This document shows, piece by piece, positions 11,442 through 26,800 of a DNA stretch of 64,000 bases. The position numbers were made by a program, and so were the translations under genes. This DNA is from Strongyloides papillosus (Eukaryota; Nematoda; Chromadorea; Rhabditida; Strongyloididae). The stretch spans positions 186,001-250,000 of the forward strand of contig SRSI01000060.1 of assembly GCA_005656395.1 (NCBI GenBank). The letters run 5' to 3'. Position 1 is the stretch's first letter. Each line of letters begins with the position of its first letter. The notes beneath the pieces are model-generated. The model did not search any database and was not told the DNA's origin. It saw nothing but the letters and a program-made list of their open reading frames with translations.

Positions 11442-14366
11442 TATATATATATATTATTTTCCTATTTTAAGGTGGCCACTAATTATATAATAAATATAGA
11501 CTTAAAAAATTGTTATTCATTCATTACATGTCACCTATTCGTATCATTCAATCAACATATCAGATCCTTTAATATTGAACGTTAATGTAGAATTTTTCCG
11601 CAAACATGATATTTTAAAATTTAAGTATTTTTACAAAATCTTTTTATTAAAATTATAGAAATTATATCCCTTTGATTTTTGGAGAAAATGTGTAATTGAA
11701 AATAGCAACATTATATAAGAAGTAAAAGTGTCGTTATTATAAGTTTAATTTTTATTAATCTTTTAATTCCATTATATAAAAAAAGTTGAACGATATATCA
11801 TAATAAAAAATTCGCACTCGTAATCTTATAAAAATTAGAGTTTTTTTTGAAGATAAATTTTCATCTCTTATTTTATTTTAAATAATATGTCGTTTATAAA
11901 CTATGTAGAAATATTTAGATGGAATATTTACTTCTTTACAAACTGTCTTTCTTTTACTTCTTTAATATTCTTTTTATCTAACATCATTGTTATACACTCG
12001 TCCTTTTAATTATAAAGAACATCTAGTGTTAAAAAATTAGTCGTATAAATGAATTGTCTTTTAAATAAAGTAATTAACAAAATATTGACTTTTTAATAGT
12101 TTTAATTCTATTTTTAAAATATCTTATTTGATTATTTAATGAGTATGTTGTAGACGCAAAGAAAAAAAAGTATTTTCACTATGTAATCTTAGAATGTTCT
12201 TAATACATACTTATGCAATATGACAATTTAAAATTAATCCTTGTGTTTTAACAATAATTTGATTTTTTGTGCAAAAAGAAATATAAAATATTTTAGAATA
12301 TTGAGAATTGTTCGATGGAACGTTAACTCAAATTGATTTTGTTTCAATTCTAGTTTCAGAATATACAAGAAATGATTAAAAATTATTGCACATCAAAGCC
12401 AATTAGAAGTGTATTTGATTTTTAAATTTCTTGTTTGATTTTATACAATGATATTTGTAAATACCTGCAATAAGGCTTAAATTATTTGAATTTGTGCAGG
12501 ATAATCATTTATCAAATATTAACTTTCTTTTATAATATTTAATAAACGTTTTATATGTGTGCCAAAAAAATGTTTCCTTTATACTATCCATTACTAAAAA
12601 ACATGTTTTTTATTAAAAAGTACCGGAAATAGATTTAACAATTTTTAAACATACACTTTCTAAAAAAACTACAATGATATTATAAAGTCTGTTAGGTAAT
12701 AATATAATCGTACAATTAATTATAATCAATTGACGTTTATACATCATAAATTTTTGCACATAATTACTATACAGTTATTAAATTAAGCGTATCACTTATA
12801 AATTATATATATAATTTTGTAATCTGCAAGAAAAGTGAAATATACTTTAATTTTATAGCAATGTATTCAAATACGTTTGAAATTATTCCATCACATTGGT
12901 TAAAAATTTTTAAAAATTCAAAGTCTGCACTTTTAGATTAAAGTATGATGATAAAGAAATCTTGTAAAGAATAATCTTTTCCTATTTTCATTTTATTTTG
13001 AACGATAATTCTCAAAATAATGGTATATTGCGAATTGTTATGTCAATTTCCAATTCCTTTGCCAGTAATATTTCTAATAAAAAATTTTTCTTTAGAGTTT
13101 TATACATATACATTATAGTGTAAAATCAACAACTCTCATAAACCTCAAAAATATTTTAAATTTATTTAAATAGTTAATAATCTTAAAACATTATGCATTT
13201 AAATTTAAAACTGTTAATAAATATACAAGTGTAAGCAAATAATTTTAGAAGATATCAAATTTTAACTTTACAATATCAAAATCTCTTTCAATCGCCTAGA
13301 AAGAGACCAAAATACCACACTTAAACCATAGCAATTATATAACTTATGGAATAATTTATCTTCTTAATATTAAAAATCTTATAGATTACTACCATTTTTT
13401 TTATAAATTAAGTTGTATTAAACGTTTGTAATTTTCAAAAAGTCTCAATAACTTTATTACACATAATTACGCATATTTTATTATTGGTATTAAATAAATA
13501 AAAGGAGTATACGTTTTACCAATGACATAGTAATTTTAAAACATTTCAACGTGAAAAGAAAATTGTTTCTAGTATTGTTTTCTGAGACAACTTGTCTCTT
13601 TCTATCACATTTTCTCGCAATTTTTATGACTAAAACTTTAGAATTTAATTTATTGTAATATAAAAAGGTTTTTTTATAGAGAAAGAAAATATATTGAAAA
13701 GAAATAATAATATGATGACAAATCCCATCAAATGTAAAATTTGATAAAATATCTAACTATATAAAGGTGTTAATGCAGAATATACTGCATTTTGATGAAA
13801 TATAATATTTAATTGAAACTTTTTTTTGACAAGGATTAATCTAGGTACTTTTAGAGGTATATTAAGTTAAATAAAGGCTAAGGAATTATAGCCGGATATA
13901 AAAATAATAGCACTTTATATAACTAAGCTTTAATTATGTTTTATTGTATATTTCGTTATTGTATTCAGGTGCTTTTTATATTTAGTGTTCTTTGTCTTGT
14001 AATTTCCCCGATTAGTCGTCCAAAATAAAACTTCTAACAAAATAATCATATTTTTTAAAAATTTTATCCATAGAGAAAAAAATTTTATAATATTTTGTAT
14101 AATGTTATTAAGTTTATGTTGCAACTAAATTTTTAAAAGATTAATAATAAATGTTTTTAGAAATTTAAATTAAATATTACTTGGGAGGGTTAAATTAGGA
14201 ATTAGTAAAAATATTCACTATCAATTATTGTATTTGCTATTGTTAGTTCCTACTTTTGACAACAAAATAGAGAAGTATTTTGTTTGCAATATATTTTATG
14301 ATTTTAATTTATATATTTAAAAAAAAATTATCATTTATTCTAAATAATCTAGGTATAAAATTGATT
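11442..14366. other. intergenic, no gene seen
   Basis: AT-rich DNA between the transposon and histone H4. A minus-strand open frame at 13930-14124 has chance-like composition and no motif. No other feature recognised. Confidence 0.4.
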
Positions 14367-14382
14367 GGCCCTAAAGAGGGCC
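14367..14382 (-). promoter_or_regulatory. histone mRNA 3' stem-loop
   Basis: On the minus strand GGCCCT-CTTT-AGGGCC forms a perfect 6-bp stem with a 4-nt loop, 54 nt after the H4 stop codon. This matches the 3'-end processing stem-loop of replication-dependent histone mRNAs, bound by SLBP. The first loop base is C, as described for nematode histone genes, instead of the usual U. It indicates a canonical, non-polyadenylated H4 message. Confidence 0.9.
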
Positions 14383-14436
14383 GTTGGGATAGAGTAAATG
14401 AGATCAAGCTAGACATAAAAAAAATCAAAGGAAAAA

Positions 14437-17850
<3,414 letters not shown>

Positions 17851-18276
17851 ATGGATTTAAAACTGTCCAATGGAGATAATTATATGCGTCGAGCTAGTTT
17901 CAAAGTTATGTCTGATGATGTAAGTTTTTTCATCATTTTTTTTCTTAAATATCAAAACTTTTTAAGTCAGAAAAGTCACTTGGAAGTTCTATAAGACGGA
18001 AAAATAGATCAGCATCATTACACGGTAATGCTTTAAAAATATCAAGTTGGAATAATCCTGATGGTATTGAAGTTACAGAGTCAGTCAAATCTAAAAAAAA
18101 AAGTCAAAGAGGTCCTGGATTAAGAGAAATGCTTTATGGAATTGCTGCTAAAAGGTTAGTAATTTTTTATAAAAATTTATATATTTATGTATATTTTTAG
18201 AGAAAAAGAAGAAGCTGCACAAAGAAAGAGACAAAAAAAAATCGCTGGTATGTTTTCAAAATTAAAAAGTAATTAA
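17851..18276 (+). CDS. small basic three-exon protein, unknown
   Basis: Exons 17851-17919, 17967-18154 and 18201-18276 join in frame through introns of 47 and 46 bp with GTAAG/GTTAG donors and TTTAAG/TTTTAG acceptors; 110 aa. Start is the ATG at 17851 with an in-frame TAA just upstream. The protein begins MDLKLSNGDNYMRRASFKVM, has a basic Ser-rich middle (SIRRKNRSASLHG), then GPGLREMLYGIAAKREKEEA and a lysine-rich tail ending FSKLKSN. No signal peptide or membrane segment; the C-terminal third looks helical and strongly basic. RRAS and RRKNRS are plausible basophilic-kinase sites. Family not recognised. Consistent splicing argues for a real gene; expression would settle it. Confidence 0.7.
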
Positions 18277-20828
18277 AAAATTTTATAAAATAACATTATT
18301 TATCAAATTTTTCTCATTTAAAAATTATAGCTAAAAATGTGTTAAATAATATTATTAAAAGATCTAACAAAATGTTTTCTATTTTATTAATTTTATATAT
18401 TATAAAAATTGATAAAAATGTTTGTTTTAAAAATTAGTTCTATTAAAAGTTGGTACTATATAATTCTTTTAAAATTGTATTTAAACTGGCATGTCTATTT
18501 AGTTTAAAATTTGACCGTCATTATTAGCTTAAAAAGTTAGATTTTTTATAACAACAAATTGATTGCAAAAATAACATTTTATTTCAATTTAAATATAAAA
18601 TGACAATTATTAATCAAGAACTATAAATTGAATTTATAATGTGATTTTACTTATATCTAAGCATTTTTAAGTTTGCTTTTCCAATTGCAGTTTTTTTTCT
18701 TTCCTACATACATTATTTTTTAATAGTATAAAAAAATTCTTACTATGTAATTTATTTGACATTATATACTATGGTTTGCCAAAACATAGTAGATAATATT
18801 TTTGTTATTATATATCATACCTTTTCAATTCTATTTCTCATTGTTATTTATGACCAAACTTTTACTTAAAAGTTTTGTTTTTTTATAATAATATTTGTTG
18901 TGTTATTCATGGAAATTATAAAGATATTTTTTAGTAACGTTTATTTCATTTAGAATTATGTATTTATAATTAAATTTTTTTAAGTAATGTAATTTTCATG
19001 TTTTCTAATTAGACATATCATTTGTAAAGAAAATAGCCTTTATAATTTAAATTTTTCGCTTCATATTTCTTGTATGAGCTAAAATAGCTTATAATCAAAA
19101 AAAATTATGTTTATTTAAACAGCGGAAACATCTCAAAATTTAACATGATGAAACATTGATAAAATAATTTCCCAACTATTTCAATTAATAAAATTTTTGG
19201 TTTCTTTTGAAAAGTTACCACAATCAAATTGTCTTTTACATTAAATTATTTTTATATAACTAAGAATGCTTTTCTTCTTCTTAATAAAATAAGTTTGGTA
19301 ATTGGTTAAGATGTTGTATCTTATGACGTACATTATATTTTGGTTCCATATATTTTTCATTAATACAATATAAAGTTATTGTTTTTGACATACCAAGACT
19401 CTTTAAAATTCTTGACAATTTTAAATATTAACAAAATAATGAAATTTTTGAATTGTCTACTAAACGTTATATTATGTAATTGATGGTGGGACAAATATGG
19501 GTTTAATAATAAATAACAACACAAAAGAGTTGATATAAATCTTTGTACTCTTTAAGAAAAATTTAAAGTATTCAAATCTTACCATTTCTCAAGAGACTTT
19601 CTTAACATATACACTTCCTATTATTTATTTCAATTTCACACTATCTCCAAATATTATATTGTTACGTCACCAATTATAACTTTTCATACTTGATATTTTG
19701 CTACATCCATGTTCATAAGTTATTTCTATACTTATCTTTATCAAAAATTATATACTATTAAAATATATTATTTTTACATTTTAGCTATCTTTTTTATTTT
19801 ACTATTATATAGAAATGATAATATTAATATGACACTATAAAATTTTTAATTCATTTTGTGTTTATGAAAAATTTATAGCATTATAAGAAAATCAAAAATT
19901 TATTTTCACTTCATTAATATTTAAAATTTACAACACTTGTAGTAATTATTTTAAATTATCTTACATTAAATAACAATATTTCTTAATATTTATCTTTATT
20001 ACAATTGCAAGGATACAGTTTTATTTAATTATTAAGACTTGTCTCATTAAATCAATTTTTTTAGATTATTAGAAATTTCAAATTTACTACCACCTAAAAA
20101 ATTGTTTATAATCATTCATAAATTATATAGAATTTATTTTTAGCACTAAAATACATGTTTTATTTTTAACATTATACAAATTTCCTTGAATACCACGAAA
20201 AAATCGATGTATAATTTATATATAAAATTATGTATTAATTTTGAAAGTTTTTTATACTTTTAAAATTTATATAATTATCAAATCTTTAATGTATCCTAAT
20301 TTAATATTATCCCCATGACAGAACTTTTTATCTCTTCATTTGTTTAAATTTATACAAAATAGAAAATTTGTTTTAATTTGTCCTAAATTTATACCACTAG
20401 AGAGTTAAATTATATTTTTACATTAAATTAACATTTCTTAATTTCAAAAAAAGATAAATATTACTTTCAAATTTGATGTTTTGAATCAACATTGTTGTAT
20501 TTTCCAAATTCTTCTATAATAGATATATTATACTCATTTTAAATGCATGTTAAACAACTCTGATAGTTATATATTTTTCACAAAGATTATTCTTGAAAAA
20601 TATTTTAAGTGTTTTCAAATTTAAAATATTATATTGTTCTACTAGAAGTACCAAATGTATGCAAATTTTTACTGTGCCTTTTTTTGTTTATACACTCAAT
20701 TATAACTATATTTTTTGTTCATTATATTATGATTTAACGAATTTGCGAATTTATTTCTTTAAATTTTCCAGTATATTTTTTAAACATTTATGAAATAATA
20801 TTAGTGATAACAGGAAAAAAAGACTACA
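18277..20828. other. intergenic, no gene seen
   Basis: AT-rich DNA upstream of the phosphatase gene. An open frame at 20593-20793 is hydrophobic, AT-driven and motif-less. Further 5' exons of the phosphatase, such as a transmembrane or extracellular part, could hide here but none was found. Confidence 0.35.
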
Positions 20829-23800
20829 ATGAAATCATTTGATTCTCTTTACTTATTTCCTCTTTGTATTGGTAAAGATAGGCGCAATGAAGGTAAAGAA
20901 AAATCACCATATTTTGTGTCACCTCAAAAGTCTGCAACAACCGATGCCATTTTTGATAAACAATTTTCTACCACTAATACAATAATAACAACACAATCTG
21001 AGAACTTTAATAATATTAACAATTCTAACGTTTCTGATAATATGTGTAATTCCAAATCCCTAATGAATTTGCATAATTATTTAAAGTTTAAAGATGATTC
21101 CATACTAACAACAGTTAAATGTAATGCTAAAATGTTATCCAAATCATCGTCAATTGCTGATAAATCTTTAAAAGATTCTAACGATATTATTTCCAAATCA
21201 CGTTCTCCTTCCCAAACTTCAAATCATTACCGATTACCAACATATAAATCTATTAATAGTTTCATCGCTGTTGGTAAGTTTTTTACTCTATTTATAAAAA
21301 AGTAACTACAAATTATGATAAACATTCTTATATTTAAAAGTAAAGAATGTTTATAAATAATGATAAAAAATATTATTGCAAACACACACAATTTTTTTAA
21401 ACGTTATTTTGTTTATTCATCTTTATATTTTATTCATGATGTTATATATTAATAATAAACTATACTTATATGATCAAATAACTGTTTGCCTTTTAACATT
21501 AAGTGCCACTTCTATGTATATCATTATTTTAATATACTTCAAAAATTGGTTTAAACAAAAGTATATAGCAATAAATTTTAACAATTGAATTTTTTATTAC
21601 TTTATCAAGAATATTATTTGAGACTAAATTCACATATTTACTTTATTATCATTTTGTAATTGTAGATTTGTTAATATAATTAATGAAATAGAATGTTATT
21701 TGAAAAATAAATTTATATGTTTCTTTTATTATTATTTGTCTTCTTTAACATTATTCATCTTTTTGATTAACCACATTATATTTTTAAAGTGGGATATCAT
21801 ACCTATCACTTTTATTACTTGTGATTTATCTACTTAACTAAATTCTAAGCATAATATAATATAAACAGATTTCATGTACATATATTATTTTTTTAAACTT
21901 TTTTTATTATTCCTTATTCTGGCTATCATTCATATTATTATGAAAACACAACGATTTTAACCATATGTTTAGATATACGTCAAACGAAAAGATATCATTT
22001 TTAAGACCATATAATTAAATAAATATCAATGATATATTATAAAACATGTAACGTTACTAAACGACATCATAATTTTATTATCGTAGAAATAAACAGTTTT
22101 TAGAAGGTCTAATAATTTTATTTTTCTCATATACATATTTTTATTTTTAAAAATAACATAAATTCTTGATTTATAAAGATGCTATTAAGTCAATAATTAC
22201 GAAGACAAGTAGTAAGAACAAAAGATATAATTTTAGTAGTAGTGTTGAGGTGGAGAACAACAAGGATATTGATAGCCACTATCATATCAACATTTATTCT
22301 TCCGTGATGCCATTAAGCAAAAAGATACAAACAGATTATTATTTTACTTTGTATATTAATATACCAATAATATATAAATATATATATTATTTTATGAATC
22401 TATTAGCTACGAAACAGGCTTATTATAAAGGGCACCAATAGAAAGTGCCTTTATTTTTACTCTCTGTTGATCAATACACATTAATATAAGCCACAATTGA
22501 TAATAGCTGTATACGCTCCTAGTAATAACATTGATCTTCAGTCGTCTTTTGGTAGTTATTTTTACTAATCTATTAACAATTCAAAGCGTTTCTTTATACT
22601 ATTTCTATAAATATATATTATATAATATTACTTAAGTCTACCCAAAATTTTTTTACCAATATTACCTGTAAAATAATTTAATTTACATTATTATAAAAAA
22701 AAAGTTATTTATTATTATATTTATTATATAATAATAACATCATTTTTACTATATTTTTAAAACAAATGACAAAGTAAATAAGACATAAAATATATCTTAT
22801 AAAATTTACTTTTGGCAAATTAAAATTTATCAAATAATTGCTTAATTAAAAAATACAGGAACAAATATATTATATTTCTACGACTTTCTTTATTGATAGC
22901 AATTTTGAATTTGGATTGCAATATTATCCATTTATTCTCCACTCATATTACTATATTTTGTGCTATGCTTTTATTGCAATAAAGTGTCACAGTATTTCAA
23001 AAGACACATAATATTCCTTTCTTCTAATGGCTTGAGCCTCATTTTTAAAGTACCATTTTTGCATAATTTTTACATCAGTTATTACCTACTAAGTTGGTGT
23101 AAACCTAATGCTGCAACTTACAACAGAGGAGAACGCAGCACTAGAGGAACGTGAATGTGACTCCATTTCCCCATTACCTAAGATAAAACATAAAAGATTA
23201 TCTTACCACCATCGTAAAGGCACTTCATCATTAGAATTACCTGTATCACCATCTACATCAAATACATGCTTAAGGGTACCTATATCATCATCTCATGATG
23301 ATATACGAAAGTACCCACAATCATTATCATCAACGGCATCTGTCTCTCCATCCGTTTCAAGATCCACTTCAATAAGAAGAGGATCTAAATTTGGGTCAGT
23401 ATTAAGTCTTACCGTTCCTAAGGCATTTTCGGAGTTTAAAAGAAAAAGTATATCAGAATTAAGTCTAGTATTTGATGTACTAAAAGGAAATGCATCTGTT
23501 AAAGAACAAACTAATTCTAATGAAATATTGCATCCAGAAAGAGTTTCTAACAGTACGGGTGATCTTACAAACTCACGTAAAAAAGGTCGTAAATTGAATA
23601 GATGGGAAAGTTATACTTTTAACCATATGCAGAAACAAATGGTGATTGGTATGTATATTTTTTTAGAGATTATAATTAAAAGAAATATTTATTTTTTAAG
23701 ACAATATTTTTTTTATTAATAGAAAATATATATAATTTTTATGTATATTCATTCTATATAAAATTAGTCAATTAATCTTAACACAAAAATCAGTTATATA

Positions 23801-26800
23801 TCATTTATAACACTCTATGTGTAAGGTCTAAATGTTTTTAATTATTATAAACATGTGGATATAGTTAAAACATTTAAAATGATAAAGTAAATTTAACTAA
23901 AGATAGTGTATATAATATACATTTTCTAGTGACAATAAAAATAAATATAAAATATATTAAAACAATACTTTTTTACTTTATGAAAAAAATTTTTATTTAA
24001 CTTTTTTTTAGTTCAAGAAGAAAAGGCAATGCATATGGCTCCAACTGCACCTATAGATGCATCTAAATTTGTTGCTTATGTAACAGAAAGAAGAAAGAAA
24101 CGGATATTATATAAAGGAGAATACTTGGTAAGAATATTCATTAAAAAAAATAAATTAATGTTTAATTTTATAGATGATAATGAGATCATTAAAACCTGAA
24201 AAATGCAAAGTAGATGTTGGTAGTTCAATGCCCTCAGATCGCAATCCATATCCGGATACGTTACCTTACGATAGTAATAGAGTCATCTTAAAAACACTTC
24301 CTAATGATGAAAATTCACATTATTGCAATGCTAGTTATGTTAATGTAAGTATAATATCATCATGAAAATAATTAATTATCTGATTTAAAGAGTTGGGTAC
24401 GTGAAAAGGCGTACGTAGTTACACAAGCTGTAAAAACCAAATCTGCATCAGCTGAATTTTGGAGACTTGTATGGGAATTAGGCTCAAATTGCATTGTTAT
24501 GTTGACAAAGGTTTTTGATTTCATGCGGGTTATGTGTCTTCAATATTGGCCAGTTGACAAATTTCAATTCGGCCAAATTGAAGTTGAAACATTAGAAACA
24601 AAGACATATGCACATTTTGTAAGTTGATAGCAGTAGTTAAAGATAATATAATATCCCAATTAAGGTAATTCGCACATTTCGACTTCGTAAATTTGATGAA
24701 CGTAGTGGTGAAGAAATAAGAATCGTAAAACATTTTCATTTTACAGAGTGGGAACTAGATTCATTTCCGTACATATCAGCTTTCATTGAGCTAAGGAGAC
24801 GTGTAAGACAATTTGTTGATAAAAATAAAATTGATGCACCAATTGTCGTGCATTGCAGGTAAGTTAAAAGATTTATTTTATATACATTGATTTCATAATT
24901 ATCAATTTATTTATATATTTAAAAAAAATAGAAAAAAATGCTTTATTTAACCTAAATAATATATTGGTGTTAATATTCACATTGAGTTGTATTAAAGTAA
25001 GGACAAAATATTCTTGAACAAGATTGTGGAATTATATTTTCTAAATTAGAAAAATCTTCGTGTTCTTTCGTAGCACTTTTTATCCACGAAAATACTTGTT
25101 CTTTAGTGTAATCAACCAAAAATTGTAATGCTCTCTTCCCCTCATTTTGGCCACATTTGTTTATAAGTACCCTTTTAGTACAATTAAGATCACATAATAA
25201 TGACCTGCACCTTTGAGAAAATCCTTGTAATGAAATTGATAACTCACCATAAGGTCCACAATGATGTGTTCCACAATTTCTTCTTAAATCTGGTGATGAA
25301 ATTACATAACATGGTAAATTATATATCATTTCACTCTTTTTTTTAATACATACAAAATCACGCATATTGAATTGTATATCAAACCCACAATTTTTTAAAC
25401 ACTCATCATGAGCTCCATCAATTTTACAAAATAAATTAAGATCATCCTCATCTATGACTGATGGTACACCAATACTGCCAAATGAAGAGTGAGCTTTAAC
25501 CATATCAAGTCCAGTTCTTAAATCTTCATTACACTTCTCCTGACAATATTTATCTTCTAATGCTTCATCTTGTTGTAAATCAATTCCTACAATTTATGTT
25601 TTTTTTCCTGTTATAAAGAGATTTATAAAACTAACCTAAATTTCTAGGCCTTAAAAATCTCCCATGATGATGCAATTTTCCAAATTGCGTTTCTAATCTG
25701 ACCAATTCAAATGCTCTTCTTTTAACTATTTTATGTGACTTAAATGTTTCAATTATATTTAAATAATCATTTGAAGCTAAAAATATATGTAATTAAAAAA
25801 ACGAAACATTTGTTATATATTATTTTAGGCTAAAAACATTAAATTTTTTAAACTAACGATATTTACCCGATTCAAAGTAATTGACGTGTGTAGAAGAAAT
25901 ATCATTAACATATGCTAGTACCAAATAAATAAACATGTATAGAATACAGTTATAGTTAATTGAAACATGTTTACTTACACTCATATCCAAAATGAATATC
26001 TCTAAAAAATGAATAATTAAAAAAGATTAATAGAATAAACATTTTATTAGATGGAAAATTTTTTGTTTATATTTAACTAGTATTTTTGAAAAAAATCTTT
26101 AATATTTTTTTTGTACTTTATATATTTCTTGCTATTAAATAACAAAATAATGCATTAAATTTTTAACATCTTTAAACTTTATTGTTGCGCAAAAAAATGT
26201 GTAATTCTTTTTTGAAAATTCATTACCTTATTAAAATCTATTGTGTGTTATCTATCAATTATAGTCATTAAAAAGTGTGACTGTATTTTGTTGAATATTT
26301 TTTTGTAATAAGTGTTCTGTTATCGAAGATTACTTCATTGTTTCTTTTCATTTTTGGTCCTTTACTTTTGAAAAATATATATCATCAAGTTCTAATGGAA
26401 TTATTTTTTTGGAAGCTAATTATCTTATAATGAAATTTTATTATATGAAACGTTCGTTTATTTGATTTTTAATGCTAGTTATATACAAATATATAATCTT
26501 CACTATGAAATCATGTTTTAATTTTTAAAAAAAATTTATTTTCATGCAGAAGAATAAATAATATAAATTATATTCTTATAAAAAATTATTAATACCATTA
26601 TAGTAATGGTGGAGGAAGAAGTGGAGCATTTCTGTCACTTGATGCAAATTTAGAGTTACTTAAAAAAACAGGGCAACTAGATCCATTTCAGTATGGTAAG
26701 ATTCTCGTGAATTCAAGACAAAATTTGATAGATTCTATTGAACAATATGAATTTATTTATGATGTTTTGTATGAAGCTGTTCTATGCAATTTACATCCTA

